From: CAZOWM01 sp964583615
Lineage (GTDB): Bacteria; Spirochaetota; B62-G9; DRHN01
Assembly (NCBI GenBank): GCA_964583615.1
Contig: CAZOWM010000033.1
Span: forward strand, 1-38,756
DNA: 38,756 nt
Direction: 5' to 3'
The notes beneath the pieces were generated by a model. It did not search any database. It saw only the letters and a program-made list of their open reading frames with translations, and had not been told where the DNA came from. Each line of letters opens with the position of its first letter. The first letter of the stretch is position 1. Position numbers and translations under genes: made by a program. Of this stretch, positions 1 through 9,410 are shown piece after piece.

Positions 1-33
1 TTTTATGCAGGGAGATCGATAAGGAGATCAATA

Positions 34-969
34 ATGAGAACACAAAAATACGGCAGATATCTTGTCACTCTTATACTTTTGTTTGCCCTTGGATGTGGCG
101 GCGGTATGAAGACGTCGGACCGCGGAGGCCCGGACACCACACCCCCGGATGTTGTTTCTGTGTCTTCAACCGGGTTATTCGAAGTGAGGGTGGAGTTTTC
201 AGAAAGTGTTGACGAGACATCCGCGGAAAATGCAGCGAATTATGATATTCCCGGACTTGATATCGACTCCATCGTTATTGATTCCAGCTCCAAAGTTGCA
301 TGGCTCACCTGTGTAACGCCGCAATCATACATTACGTACAATGTCACCATATCAGGAATTGAGGATAAAAATACGAATATAATGGGAACACCGTATCAGG
401 GGACCTTCGAGGGATCACAGGATGCCCCGAGAGTCGTGAATGCAACCTCCCTGTCAAGCGCGAAGGTCAGGGTGGAATTCTCTGAACCGGTTGATGAGAT
501 TTCAGCTCAGGATATATCGAGCTACACATTTTCCCCGGAACTGGGAATAACATCAGCCACAAGAGACCCTGAGACACTGGGAGACAACCATATAGTTGAT
601 GTGACTCTCAGCGAGGATATGGAAAACACCAATTACACTGTCGAAGTGGGAAGTGTAACGGACCTCGATTTCAACGACATGGATCCGTACTACAATCATG
701 CAAGTTTTTCAGGTGATGGAAGGCCGAAAATAGAGCGTGTCAACTCGACTGCCACTGATGAAATAATGATCCAGTTCACAGAGGATGTGGATATTTCCGA
801 GGTGTATGTAGATGATGGTACTGAACCTTATTCAAATGACCACATTCGAATCCAAAATTTCGGTGCAACTGAATTTCTGGATGTGATCTCCGTAACCCTC
901 GACCCGGAAGTCAGCTCGATATTGATCGTCCAGCTCGGAAGCCCACAGACGACAGGAGAACGGTACTAG
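34..969 (+). CDS. Secreted Ig-like repeat lipoprotein, N-terminal section (ends at in-frame TAG)
   Basis: The start is an ATG preceded by an AAGGAG Shine-Dalgarno site. The first 21 residues form a signal peptide with basic residues, a hydrophobic core and a lipobox-like FALGC, so Cys21 is the likely lipidation site of an exported lipoprotein. The rest consists of repeats of about 100 residues with the pattern V-x-F-S-E-x-V-D-E-x-S-A-x-N-x-x-Y, ending in a T-V-x-V-x-x-V-x-D-x-x-G-N strand. This is the signature of bacterial Ig-like (Big_5/SbsA-like) modules; three lie here. The frame is stopped by TAG at 967-969, but the same frame continues at once with the end of the repeat (VTLTGATTGVKDSNGN), so the stop interrupts a domain. 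This and the next entry are one gene, broken by a nonsense mutation or a sequencing error. A role in the envelope or in surface binding is inferred only from fold and export. Confidence 0.75.
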   Translation: MRTQKYGRYLVTLILLFALGCGGGMKTSDRGGPDTTPPDVVSVSSTGLFEVRVEFSESVDETSAENAANYDIPGLDIDSIVIDSSSKVAWLTCVTPQSYITYNVTISGIEDKNTNIMGTPYQGTFEGSQDAPRVVNATSLSSAKVRVEFSEPVDEISAQDISSYTFSPELGITSATRDPETLGDNHIVDVTLSEDMENTNYTVEVGSVTDLDFNDMDPYYNHASFSGDGRPKIERVNSTATDEIMIQFTEDVDISEVYVDDGTEPYSNDHIRIQNFGATEFLDVISVTLDPEVSSILIVQLGSPQTTGERY

Positions 970-3492
970 GTGACCCTGACAGGCGCTACCACAGGCGTAA
1001 AGGATTCCAATGGGAACTATGTTTCCGCTAACACAACAGGCTATTTTCTCGGGGACGGGCCGTTTACCATCGTTTCCGTTGAGCCGCTGGATCCAGAGAC
1101 ACTTGTGGTGACTTTCAGCGAGGAGATCAGAGACGATGACTCAGCAAATGCAAATACCGCTTCGTACTTTACAATTCCCGGGCTCGGTGATCCTGTGCTT
1201 GCTGCGAGCTGGCCTTACAACAGCGACAAGTCCAAAATCCAGTTGACTACTCCAACCCAGCTTCAGCAGATTTACACCCTCAAAGTGGAGGTCGGGTCGA
1301 ATCCTCCTCCTTATTATTTTCACAGTGTTGATTTTGTAGACCCTGAGCCAACACCGCCCGCAATAGACAGGGATGTTTTGCACGAAGGCTACAACACCTT
1401 CACTTTTCAGGGGGATGGTCTTCCCACCGTGCTGTCCGCGGTGGCGGTCGATTCCAACACGGTAAAGGTCGTGTTCTCCGAGACAGTCGAGCTTTCGAGC
1501 GCCCAGAACACGGCCAACTATTCGATCACTAGTTCCGGATACCCGTCGCTCACAATAGTGGGCGCATCGCGGCAGCCGGAGCCGAATTCAAATGAAGTTG
1601 TCTTAACGACATCAACCCAGCTCTATGTAAATTACACGGTTACGGTAACTGACGTGGAAGACACCACAGGGAATGTAATTTCGGGAAACAACACCGCAGA
1701 GTTTGCAGGGATCGGAACCGATAACACACCGCCGAGCATTTTGAGCGTGACTGCCCCGAGTGAAAGTGCTGTGAGAATATATTTCAATGAAGCGGTGGAT
1801 GAGACCAGTGCGGAGACTGCATCGTACTACTCCCTCGTTGACCTGAGCAGCGCGACCATTACCGTCACAGGCCAGCCTCTTGTCGATGAATACATCTCGA
1901 TCGATGTGGGTGGTACAGGCTTCATTTTATTAACAGCCAAAGCCACAGAAGATACTTCTCAGCAATTTTTCTCCAATGCGGGAGCATCTCAAGATATCGC
2001 TTACTCGATTGTCAAGTGCATCAATGCTGATCCCTTTTCACCTGTCAGGGCATATGTGGACGGAAGCGATGTTGCGCTCATGTCAAAGACCTATGGAACC
2101 GCAGGTGACATCACGGTTGATGATACAAATATTTCAAACATCTCTGCAGTAAGTATTTTCTCCTTATCATATACCCCGACGACAGCCACGAGGTCAGGCG
2201 GAAACAGCACACAGGTCGATATCACGGGCTTTACCGTGCCGAACGGTCTCTACAGGCTTGAAGTGGTGAATGTGGAAGATATGGCGACACCTGCAAACGC
2301 GATTCCTGTATTGAGTCCGGCAACAGCTCCTGTTTCCGTGAGAAGCGATACAGATACGTCCGCTCCTCTCCTCATTGGTGCGTACGCCGGTGATTCGACG
2401 CACGTAAGACTGCTCTTTAACGAGCCTGTTGATTTCCTATCCGCCAATATCTCCACAAATTACGCAATAGAGAGGGAGATTTCAGAAGTTACAATTAACG
2501 AGAGTACAAGTAAAAATACACCCGACACGTTGGATGTCTATTATGACAGCGGTGCAATAACCAAAAACGGAAATACTTCGAACGGCAGTGCAATTATCGA
2601 TGGGCTGGGAGACACAAGCGACCTCACAGTTGGAATGAACGTGTTTGGTATCGATATTCCTACGGGTGCGACAATTTTTACTGTTGACTCTCCCACACAA
2701 ATAACAATGGACTTCACAGCGACCGGTACCTCGGCTGGATTACTCTTGACCTTTATCGACACGGCGTCTGCGAATGTTTTCTCACTCACGGCTGCTAATG
2801 GTGAAAGTGTCACGGATCAGGAATGGGATGATGGCGCTTCAGATGTTTCTGCCACCAGTATCGCAAATGTACTGAACCTGAACAGCAGCTCACCTGTCCA
2901 CGCACATTCAATAGATGATACTGTCTACATGGCGCGCAGGACCAGTGGTTCGGGAACAATCGATTACGTCAATTCAGATACCTTCAGTATCACGTTTACC
3001 CGTATTGCTGCAGATTATTCCAACAACCGTACGGTCATCTCCTCCGCCCGTAATGAGGCATTTCAGAGAGAGGTAATCATTACGCTCGATTCATTAGAAC
3101 CTCTGGAAACCGGACATGACTACGGGATTACGGCGACTGGCATTTCGGATATTTCTGTGCTGAACAACAAGAATTACGGCGGGTCAAGGGTCGTTTTGCC
3201 GCTGGCTGCCTCAGCGGCACCGTCAGGCGATACGAACGCTCCAGAGATGGTGGGGGCGGAAGCCATCTCAGATTCTCTCATACGGGTCGTTTTCAGCGAG
3301 CCTGTGGAAGAGACCAGTGCAGAAAACAGTGCAAACTACACCATTGTAAATCCCAATCTGGACGTGCTTGGGATAACCTCTGCGGTCCGTGACGATACCA
3401 ATCACAACATGCTCCTCCTGTATACAGAATTCCAGTCTCCGGTTACCTATACATTGACCGCCAACGGGATCCAGGACCAGAATGGCAATTTT
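970..3492 (+). CDS. Ig-like repeat protein, central section (in frame after TAG, runs into gap)
   Basis: This continues the preceding reading frame without any shift. Its first residues complete the Ig-like module cut by the TAG codon, so the GTG at 970 is probably not a real start; no Shine-Dalgarno site precedes it. Five further modules are visible, each opening with a V-x-F-S/N-E-x-V motif (around 1110, 1470, 1780, 2410 and 3290). Between 2500 and 3000 lies a longer insertion with a less regular Ser/Thr/Asp-rich composition. The product has no further membrane segment. The sequence runs into the N gap at 3493, so its true C-terminus is unknown. The next segment downstream may belong to the same gene. 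No enzymatic motif is visible. Confidence 0.7.
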
Positions 3493-3592
3493 NNNNNNNN
3501 NNNNNNNNNNNNNNNNNNNNNNNNNNNNNNNNNNNNNNNNNNNNNNNNNNNNNNNNNNNNNNNNNNNNNNNNNNNNNNNNNNNNNNNNNNNN
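3493..3592. other. Assembly gap (100 N)
   Basis: Exactly 100 N, the usual placeholder for a scaffold join of unknown length. Reading frames crossing it are therefore meaningless, and the frame difference between the flanking coding segments is not evidence for two genes. Confidence 0.95.
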
Positions 3593-4510
3593 TTCGACAT
3601 CGACGGCGATGACGACGACGATCTTCTGGCAAGCACTGCTGATGCACCTTCAGATGATGCGTACATCTTCAAGACCCTCAATCCGGACGGTATCGCGAGT
3701 CTTCCGCATTCGTGGTCTGTAGAGAATAATATGGGGAATGATTCACCGAACAACCTGCTGGTCTTCGGGCTCGACGAAGCCTCCGAACACCTCTACATAC
3801 TGACGAGCGGTGGTCTGTATTACTGGGATCCTGATGCACTGCCGGTTCCCGCATACGAGAATTTTTCCATACCGGGGGTCGCACCTAGCTGTTATGTCGC
3901 TTTCGGTGGAAGGATGTATGTCGGCGGTACGAACGGATCGACGATTGCGGTGTACAGAAGCACCGGAGAAAATGCAGGTTTTCCGCTGAGCAGTTCGGAT
4001 TTTGAAATAGTGCTCGATGCAACGCTGGGAAGCGTTATCGGTATGGATGGATACGATGACGATGATGCCGCCGTTGATTTAGATGAACATCATGAAGATT
4101 TTTACAACACAAATGCCGCGTCCATCACAGCGTTCAAGGGCTATGTGTATATCGGGACGACAAATATCTATGGAGCCCAGGTGTGGAGGAGCCAGGACGG
4201 GCTCACCTGGGAAAGGGTGCTTGATTTTGGATATGGCGATGATTTCAACGGAAGGGAAGACGAAAACAATACCACGATCACTACGATGAAGGTGAACGGA
4301 AATTACCTCTATGTGGGAACAGAAAACAGTACATCAGGCGCGGAGGTGTGGAGAACTCCGGACGGGGTCTCGTGGAATCAGTTCGGAAGCGACGGGTTTG
4401 GTGCTGCCGATTACGTCAACGTCACATCCATGGAATCGTTTCTGAATCTCATTTACTTCGGGATGGATGCATCAACCGGAGGAGGCGCGATTTTCAGATC
4501 AAACAACTAG
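3593..4510 (+). CDS. C-terminal segment of secreted acidic, propeller-like protein (5' end in gap)
   Basis: An open frame leaves the gap and ends at TAG 4508-4510, giving about 305 residues. It starts with an Asp-rich run (DIDGDDDDD) like those found in calcium-binding linkers of secreted proteins. It then shows repeated blades of the form YVGT-x-N-x-x-GAxVWRSxDGxxW (VYIGTTNIYGAQVWRSQDG and LYVGTENSTSGAEVWRTPDG). This sort of blade is typical of beta-propeller or sialidase-like folds. There is no signal peptide on this side of the gap. Shared acidic, secreted character and orientation make it likely that it is the C-terminus of the Ig-like protein upstream, but the gap prevents proof. Confidence 0.65.
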   Translation, partial: FDIDGDDDDDLLASTADAPSDDAYIFKTLNPDGIASLPHSWSVENNMGNDSPNNLLVFGLDEASEHLYILTSGGLYYWDPDALPVPAYENFSIPGVAPSCYVAFGGRMYVGGTNGSTIAVYRSTGENAGFPLSSSDFEIVLDATLGSVIGMDGYDDDDAAVDLDEHHEDFYNTNAASITAFKGYVYIGTTNIYGAQVWRSQDGLTWERVLDFGYGDDFNGREDENNTTITTMKVNGNYLYVGTENSTSGAEVWRTPDGVSWNQFGSDGFGAADYVNVTSMESFLNLIYFGMDASTGGGAIFRSNN

Positions 4511-4687
4511 TTTGACTCAATTGCACTGGAAATGAAAGGTGGTCAGAAGTCGGACAGGGCGGATATAAATATCCTTGAAATCGATTTGTTTATGGGGTTT
4601 TCTTTCGATACGAGTTCGGCTTCATTGGATTGAACAAAGGATGTTTTTTTAGCGTGTGTCAGTGGCGATGAAATCAGGCTGCTCTCC

Positions 4688-5065
4688 TCATGCCCGGGAG
4701 TGCAGGCCGATGCGGTTTCCTTCACTGTCTTGAATCAGGGCAATGAATCCATGCTCCCCAATACTGGTTTTTTCGGCGAGTACATATCCGTCTTTCTCCC
4801 TTGCGCGTGAGAGCACAGATTCAATGTCGAGTGTGGTAAAGAAAACCAGCACACCTTCAAGTGATGGTTCATACCCTTTCCCTTTGACAAGGCTTCCTGC
4901 TGCGCCGGCAACACCTTCCTTCATGGGGAACCACGCCATGAGGAGTGGTCCCATCAGGTGTTCCTCGAGCGTCAGATTGAAGACATGTTCGTAAAATGCC
5001 TTTGCACGGGCCATTTCAGTAACTGGAATCTCGAACCAACCGACCGGGTTCCACTGTGTACTCAT
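4688..5065 (-). CDS. VOC-family (glyoxalase/bleomycin-resistance fold) protein
   Basis: 125 residues, the normal length of a single-polypeptide VOC protein with two beta-alpha-beta-beta-beta modules. The N-terminus NPVGWFEIPVTEMARAKAFYEHVF is the classic first module, and DSEGNRIGLHSRA closes the second. It resembles the YghA/CFP30-like group annotated as glyoxalase/dioxygenase-superfamily proteins of unknown substrate. The start is an ATG at 5065 and the gene reads leftward on its own. No metal ligands can be assigned with confidence, so the substrate is unknown. Confidence 0.85.
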   Translation of the reverse strand: MSTQWNPVGWFEIPVTEMARAKAFYEHVFNLTLEEHLMGPLLMAWFPMKEGVAGAAGSLVKGKGYEPSLEGVLVFFTTLDIESVLSRAREKDGYVLAEKTSIGEHGFIALIQDSEGNRIGLHSRA

Positions 5066-5217
5066 TTTTCTTTTACCTCACACGTGCTTTGTTTCGTTTG
5101 CGACTCACGCCTTCGTGAGACGTAATATTATGTGACTGGTATTTCTATCTTGAACGATATTATCTCTCAGAAGAGCAGCAATATTTTTTTCTATTCCTCA
5201 TATATTTTTTTGCAGAA

Positions 5218-5727
5218 TTAGAAGATTCTTGGTATCAACCGCCAGGGAACTTGCTGCATGTACTCCTCGTATTTACGGCCAAATCTCCGGAGCAGATACT
5301 CTTCTTCCTTCATGGCTGTCATCACGGTCAGCACTGAAAAGAAAAAAGAAGGGATGAGCGTCCATACGATGCCCCACGCGATGGCCAGGCCCAGATACAT
5401 GAGAATCAAACTCAAATACATGGGGTGACGTATTTTTGAGAACATCCCCGTGGTGACGATTGCCTCTATTTGCAGTGACTGTTCATGGGCCTGTTTGTGA
5501 GCCCTGTGGCAGCGTGCGTGAAAAACCCACCCCCCGATGAGAATCGCTCCACCGATGAAGTTTGAGTAAGGGGAAAGAGGCAACCTGCTCCACGAGAATA
5601 TTTCACCCAAAATCCCGAGAATGATAATGATCGGCCATTCGATCATCATCCTGAGAGTGGGCTTCACAAGAAGATATTGTTTCAGGAGCATCTGTAATTT
5701 CTTATCTCTCCCATTATGTATTCCCAT
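5218..5727 (-). CDS. Isoprenylcysteine carboxyl methyltransferase (ICMT)-family membrane protein
   Basis: 169 residues with three or four hydrophobic segments (about residues 30-48, 58-72, 102-120 and 122-142). The C-terminal half contains the family hallmark: G-x-F-x-x-I-RHPMYLSL, followed by a helix, then K-EEEYLLRRFGRKYEEYMQQVPWRLIP. The RHP and EE/Y-x-x-Y residues form the S-adenosylmethionine and substrate site in ICMT/PEMT-like enzymes. Bacterial members methylate lipids or small molecules; the substrate cannot be told from sequence. The ATG at 5727 is used; an internal ATG (residue 13) is possible. Confidence 0.85.
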   Translation of the reverse strand: MGIHNGRDKKLQMLLKQYLLVKPTLRMMIEWPIIIILGILGEIFSWSRLPLSPYSNFIGGAILIGGWVFHARCHRAHKQAHEQSLQIEAIVTTGMFSKIRHPMYLSLILMYLGLAIAWGIVWTLIPSFFFSVLTVMTAMKEEEYLLRRFGRKYEEYMQQVPWRLIPRIF

Positions 5728-5824
5728 TATTTTGTCTCTTCATCGAAATCTTTACTGTATGTAACAAACTCCCATGGTTTTTTTTATTAAGGTATCTTAT
5801 ACATTTTCAACAAACTTTATTGGA

Positions 5825-6940
5825 TTATTTGTTCTCAATGAACTCATATACAAGCTTATTGAATTGAGCTGGTTTTTCAGCGCTTATGAGATGACCTGTA
5901 TCGAGTATCTCCACCTGAACCTTAGGAATATCTCGAACGAAATGAACGGCATTTTCTGGATTACCAACTAGCCCATCTCTTTTACCCAAAAGTAATAAAA
6001 CGGGCATATTGATGCTTTGCAACTGCTCTGGTGTAAAAGGCTGCGGACGTGCCTGCCGGGAGATGACACCTTCAAGTATCAAACGAAACCATTCTCCTAC
6101 TTTTTTGTTGATTGCGGGATCATCCCCGAAAGCCCAAATTGTCGCACTCTTCTGAATTGGTTTCAGAGGAAACATCGTGGTGAACAGTATTCGCAGTACG
6201 GAAATATTGGTGCCTGTATATCCCATCGGACCGCATAATATGATCTTTTCCACACATTCAGGTGCATAAAGAGCAATGTTTGTTGTAATAAATCCACCCT
6301 GAGATGCGCCGATGAAACACGCTTTTTGAACACCGAGCGTGTCCATGATTTCTGTGTACAGTTCTGACAATGACTTCCCGTCTTTTGGGAATTTTTCAAT
6401 ATTATCCAGCACACTTCTCCCTGCGTCTCCAATCGTATCAATTGCATAGGTGCGGTAATATTTGTTGAGCCCCTCAATGTTGTAGAGCCATGACCAGCTC
6501 GCCATAGCCGAAGCGTGCAAAAGAAGAAGGGGAGGTGCATCTTCACACCCGCTGATGACTGCAAAAACTTTCCCATACTGTGTGTCTATATAACGGCTTT
6601 CATGAGGAACCGGCCACTGAGCCATTCGGTTTTCATAAATGGCCATGAGCTTTTTTTCTATTTCCGGATTTTTATAAATGGAGTACTTGTTGCCCATATT
6701 ATTGAAAATCAGAAATAGCGATACGATAAATAACAGAGGTATCAATACGCTTCTCAGCCATATGGGAAGAGGGACCGTAAAGATATCACGTATCCATTGC
6801 CGCAGAGGAGGAATCATTAAAACAAAAATGATGAAGATTAAAATTGATGAGAGATAGTGCCTGGAAAATAAACTGAGTAAAAATAGAATGAAGAAAAAAA
6901 TTCCAAAGATCCAGCTCAAAACAAGAAATACAAATTTCAT
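5825..6940 (-). CDS. Alpha/beta hydrolase with N-terminal membrane segments
   Basis: 371 residues. The first about 75 residues contain two or three hydrophobic stretches, so the protein is membrane-anchored. From about residue 110 it is a typical alpha/beta hydrolase: LLLLHASAMASWSW (oxyanion region), YAIDTIGDAGRS, the nucleophile elbow GASQGG (Ser nucleophile), the acid in LLGKRDGLVG and the catalytic His in DTGHLISAEKP. The Ser-Asp-His triad is complete, so an active esterase or lipase-like enzyme is expected. The start ATG has an AGGA site eight bases upstream. The substrate is unknown. Confidence 0.88.
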   Translation of the reverse strand: MKFVFLVLSWIFGIFFFILFLLSLFSRHYLSSILIFIIFVLMIPPLRQWIRDIFTVPLPIWLRSVLIPLLFIVSLFLIFNNMGNKYSIYKNPEIEKKLMAIYENRMAQWPVPHESRYIDTQYGKVFAVISGCEDAPPLLLLHASAMASWSWLYNIEGLNKYYRTYAIDTIGDAGRSVLDNIEKFPKDGKSLSELYTEIMDTLGVQKACFIGASQGGFITTNIALYAPECVEKIILCGPMGYTGTNISVLRILFTTMFPLKPIQKSATIWAFGDDPAINKKVGEWFRLILEGVISRQARPQPFTPEQLQSINMPVLLLLGKRDGLVGNPENAVHFVRDIPKVQVEILDTGHLISAEKPAQFNKLVYEFIENK

Positions 6941-6968
6941 TTAAGTAATCCTGTATTAAGGATTTCTT

Positions 6969-7355
6969 TTACCGAAAATATCCATTGACCAAAGGACTGA
7001 ATTTCAAACTGACCCCTGGAGTTTGCTTCCATTGTTCTTTTTGCTCTTCCGTCCAATCGCAATACACCACGACCTCGATCGGCGAACGTAATATCTCTTT
7101 TTCCGTCAATTTTTGAATGTGTTCCTTGACGACCGGATTTTCAAAATGCGCCTGAAAATCTTCGTATTTTCCATACACTTCAACCCATCTGTATACGACT
7201 TCGTGTTCATTTTCTGAAACCTTTGTTTGAACATGAATCAGCATTCCAGGTTCAGTTTCCTCGACTTTATTGTCTACCTTCGTACCCATTCGCTCATACT
7301 CTCCCACCTTGTTTTTATGAACGCGTTCAAATGCTTCGAGAAAAAAGAGTGACAT
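6969..7355 (-). CDS. Small ABM-like (dimeric alpha/beta barrel) protein
   Basis: I start this at ATG 7355 (MSLFFLEAFERVHKNK) because AAAGGAG lies just upstream; a longer frame reaches back to 7469 but overlaps the next gene. The 128-residue product has the length and pattern of an antibiotic-biosynthesis-monooxygenase-like domain: a beta strand (MLIHVQTKVSENEHEVVYRWVEVY), then a helix beginning with an aromatic-His segment (DFQAHFENPVVKEHIQKL), then a further strand (IEVVVYCDW). Such proteins act on small aromatic or haem-like compounds or are of unknown role. The assignment is from pattern only. Confidence 0.6.
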   Translation of the reverse strand: MSLFFLEAFERVHKNKVGEYERMGTKVDNKVEETEPGMLIHVQTKVSENEHEVVYRWVEVYGKYEDFQAHFENPVVKEHIQKLTEKEILRSPIEVVVYCDWTEEQKEQWKQTPGVSLKFSPLVNGYFR

Positions 7356-7384
7356 GGTTTTATTCTCCTTTCTTATCTTTATTT

Positions 7385-7843
7385 TTATCCAGATTGTTTC
7401 CCACTCATGGTATCTATTCTCAACTTCAAAACCAGAACCTTTTCGGTGTTTTTCTCCGAAAATTCCCACGTTTCCTCCCCGGAATAGTGCTTCATTATAA
7501 CAGATAAACTTTTTTTCTTTTCATTGAAATCATCTACTTCTTCAAGTTTTCCGTAACCGATAATGGATTTATATCTCATTCCCCAGCTGCACGCCTTATC
7601 AGCCTTTACTATTTCAGTTCCTCCTTCAATTTCAAAGCACGCATAACTGTTCGTTCTCATCATCTCGATTTTTCTTCCGCTATTTGCAGAATGAAAGTAA
7701 ATGTTCCCATCCGAATACCCATAATTCATCGGAACGATATAGGGCACATTATTGTCACACAACCCAAGTCTGCATATTGTGCCATTTTTTAAAATCTCTT
7801 CTAATTCATCTTTGTCATGTATTTCTTTTTCTTTTCTTCTCAC
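7385..7843 (-). CDS. Pyridoxamine-5'-phosphate-oxidase-like flavin-binding protein (NimA type)
   Basis: 152 residues with the family's standard order: an N-terminal helix (KDELEEILKNGTICRLGLCDNNVPYIVPMNYGY), a strand with IYFHSANSGRKIEMM, CFEIEG, then WGMRYKSIIGYGKLEEV. These match the split-barrel FMN-binding proteins often called NimA/nitroimidazole-resistance proteins. They bind FMN as a dimer; the reaction here is unknown. The start codon is GTG (7843), with a GGGG stretch before it. It lies 30 bases upstream of the ABM-like gene on the same strand and may be cotranscribed with it. Confidence 0.85.
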   Translation of the reverse strand: MRRKEKEIHDKDELEEILKNGTICRLGLCDNNVPYIVPMNYGYSDGNIYFHSANSGRKIEMMRTNSYACFEIEGGTEIVKADKACSWGMRYKSIIGYGKLEEVDDFNEKKKSLSVIMKHYSGEETWEFSEKNTEKVLVLKLRIDTMSGKQSG

Positions 7844-8102
7844 TTTGTTACCCCGCGAGACTTTTTTGTAAAAACGTTGCGTCTATTCATCTGCAATGAA
7901 GTACAGTTAAATTACAGTCCATGTGCACCCGCTTGTTCTCCAAAACCCTGTCTCTTCAGCTCAACTGCAGCGCTTATCCAAATTGTCATTATAAAGAATG
8001 ATTTATAGAAATATCAAGCACTCTCTTATTGTATTCTTCTTCCTGAAAAATTGTTACTTGTCAGTTTTATCTGTAATATTAAATTTTAAAATACTAATGG
8101 TT

Positions 8103-8714
8103 ATGATAAAGAAAATGAAAAGAACGTGGCTTATCTTATTTTTTGTGATGATAATTTTATTGGGCACGAGTGGGTGCGCATATACCCTCCGGTATACGAT
8201 ATCTTCTTCGCACAGCAATTTTTTTAAGTCAACTGTGAAGGAAAAAACGTTTGCGGTCGAAAAAAAAATCGGCGCAGGTAAAAGATATTTCTTTACAGAA
8301 TCAGATCTACTGGAGATAGTTGCCGGAAGCCTCAGCGACTTGGGATGGGAGCAGACGGAAAAAAACGACGCGGATTATATTTTCAGTGTTGAGTTTGAAA
8401 CTGAAAAGGATCGTAATGAAGGAGAGTTAGGATTTGGTGTACTTTTCGGGGTGGGAAGCGGCTTTTTCATTTCAAGTGATTTCTTAACAAGTGAAAGAGA
8501 CCTGTACAGGCAGAGTATACGTATCATTGCCATTTCGAATCTCAAAAATGAGAAATATACCTGGGTTGCGGAAACAACCACAGCGCGTGTGAATCAGAAA
8601 ATCACAACTTTGGCAAAGCATATCATCCCCAATGCGCTCTCGCGCTTTCCTGAGGAAGGCTACTGGGAGGTAAAAGAGAAGGTTCACCTTTACGGGAAGT
8701 CAAAAGAGCGGTAA
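8103..8714 (+). CDS. Putative lipoprotein, DUF4136-like
   Basis: The product begins with a short basic segment, a strong hydrophobic core (TWLILFFVMIILLGTSGC) and a clean lipobox (LGTSGC), so it is an exported lipoprotein. The mature part has the pattern of small outer-membrane lipoproteins of the DUF4136 kind: a helix about SLSDLGWEQTEKNDADYIFSVEF, a Gly-rich strand GELGFGVLFGVGSGFF, and a final helix IIPNALSRFP. The start is uncertain: ATGs at 8097, 8103 and 8115 are in frame and none has a good ribosome-binding site in this AT-rich stretch. The role is unknown. Confidence 0.65.
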   Translation: MIKKMKRTWLILFFVMIILLGTSGCAYTLRYTISSSHSNFFKSTVKEKTFAVEKKIGAGKRYFFTESDLLEIVAGSLSDLGWEQTEKNDADYIFSVEFETEKDRNEGELGFGVLFGVGSGFFISSDFLTSERDLYRQSIRIIAISNLKNEKYTWVAETTTARVNQKITTLAKHIIPNALSRFPEEGYWEVKEKVHLYGKSKER

Positions 8715-8837
8715 ACACGGTATTCCTTTTTCAACCAAAAGGCTTGTATTCATCATTTCGAATGTGGAAAAGAAACGCCCTCGTCGAATACCGTAAGCGA
8801 ACAGGGATGGCCCTCACTACAGAAAAAGTCAGCCAGT

Positions 8838-9410
8838 CTACAGGTTGAGATCTCCAAGGGGCAAAACACGGTGCAGGCGGCGCAGAATGCCACGGACCCT
8901 CCCCTCAATCTCGGTCAGGTCGTGCTCGTCCGGCCGGTTTAGAATATCTCCGAATCGCCCCTCGGTGTTGTAAGATTCATCCGCCTCCGGGAAAACCCCG
9001 ACAACTGCGATGTCTTCCACCACACGGATGCCTTCGTGCTCAAAGTACTGTCCGATGTGTTTCAGCATGGGAACCGCCTCGTTGTAGCCGGTGTGCCCGC
9101 CGCCGTAGGTACAGAAAGGAACGGCCGCCACACCAGGTTCTTCAGGCGCGGAAGCCAAAAGTTCGACTCCATCCCGTCTTCTGTTTATGTGTAGGAAAGA
9201 GAGCACAGGTTTGGGTGCTAAGTTCTCATAAACGGGTGCTCCAAAAAAGATCAGGTTGTAGTCGAGGTATTCTACCTTTTGTTCTTTGTTGATACGGGAT
9301 ATAGATACCTCCATTCCTGCCGTCTGCAAGGTATCGTGGATACGCCGCGCAACTTTTTCCGTATTCCCGTTCTTTGTCCAAAACAGGACGATTGCTTTTC
9401 CTTCAGGCAT
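8838..9410 (-). CDS. Flavodoxin-like protein
   Basis: I start at ATG 9410 (MPEGKAIVLFWTKNGNTEKVARR), with GGGAG seven bases upstream, rather than 17 codons further back. The N-terminal WTKNGNTEKVA is the phosphate-binding loop of flavodoxins, and IFFGAPVYENLAPKPVLSFL is the following strand-loop. FCTYGGGHTGYNEAV matches the loop that contacts the flavin ring in the NAD(P)H-FMN oxidoreductase/EFR1-like flavodoxins. 190 residues is a little longer than plain flavodoxin. It probably carries electrons in the cytoplasm; the partner is not visible. Confidence 0.85.
   Translation of the reverse strand: MPEGKAIVLFWTKNGNTEKVARRIHDTLQTAGMEVSISRINKEQKVEYLDYNLIFFGAPVYENLAPKPVLSFLHINRRRDGVELLASAPEEPGVAAVPFCTYGGGHTGYNEAVPMLKHIGQYFEHEGIRVVEDIAVVGVFPEADESYNTEGRFGDILNRPDEHDLTEIEGRVRGILRRLHRVLPLGDLNL

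Noticed and set aside
3268..3753. Leftward ORFs crossing the N gap
   Set aside because: They exist only because the arbitrary N run is translated.
4561..4574. GGATAT-AA-ATATCC palindrome after the propeller gene
   Set aside because: AT-rich and short, with no T-run or promoter nearby to give it meaning.
5104..5119. Hairpin CTCACG-CCTT-CGTGAG between VOC and ICMT genes
   Set aside because: Short stem, no T-run on the minus strand; not enough for a terminator call.
8717..8794. 9-bp inverted repeat ACGGTATTC / GAATACCGT after the lipoprotein gene
   Set aside because: The loop is 60 bases and no T-run follows; could be chance.
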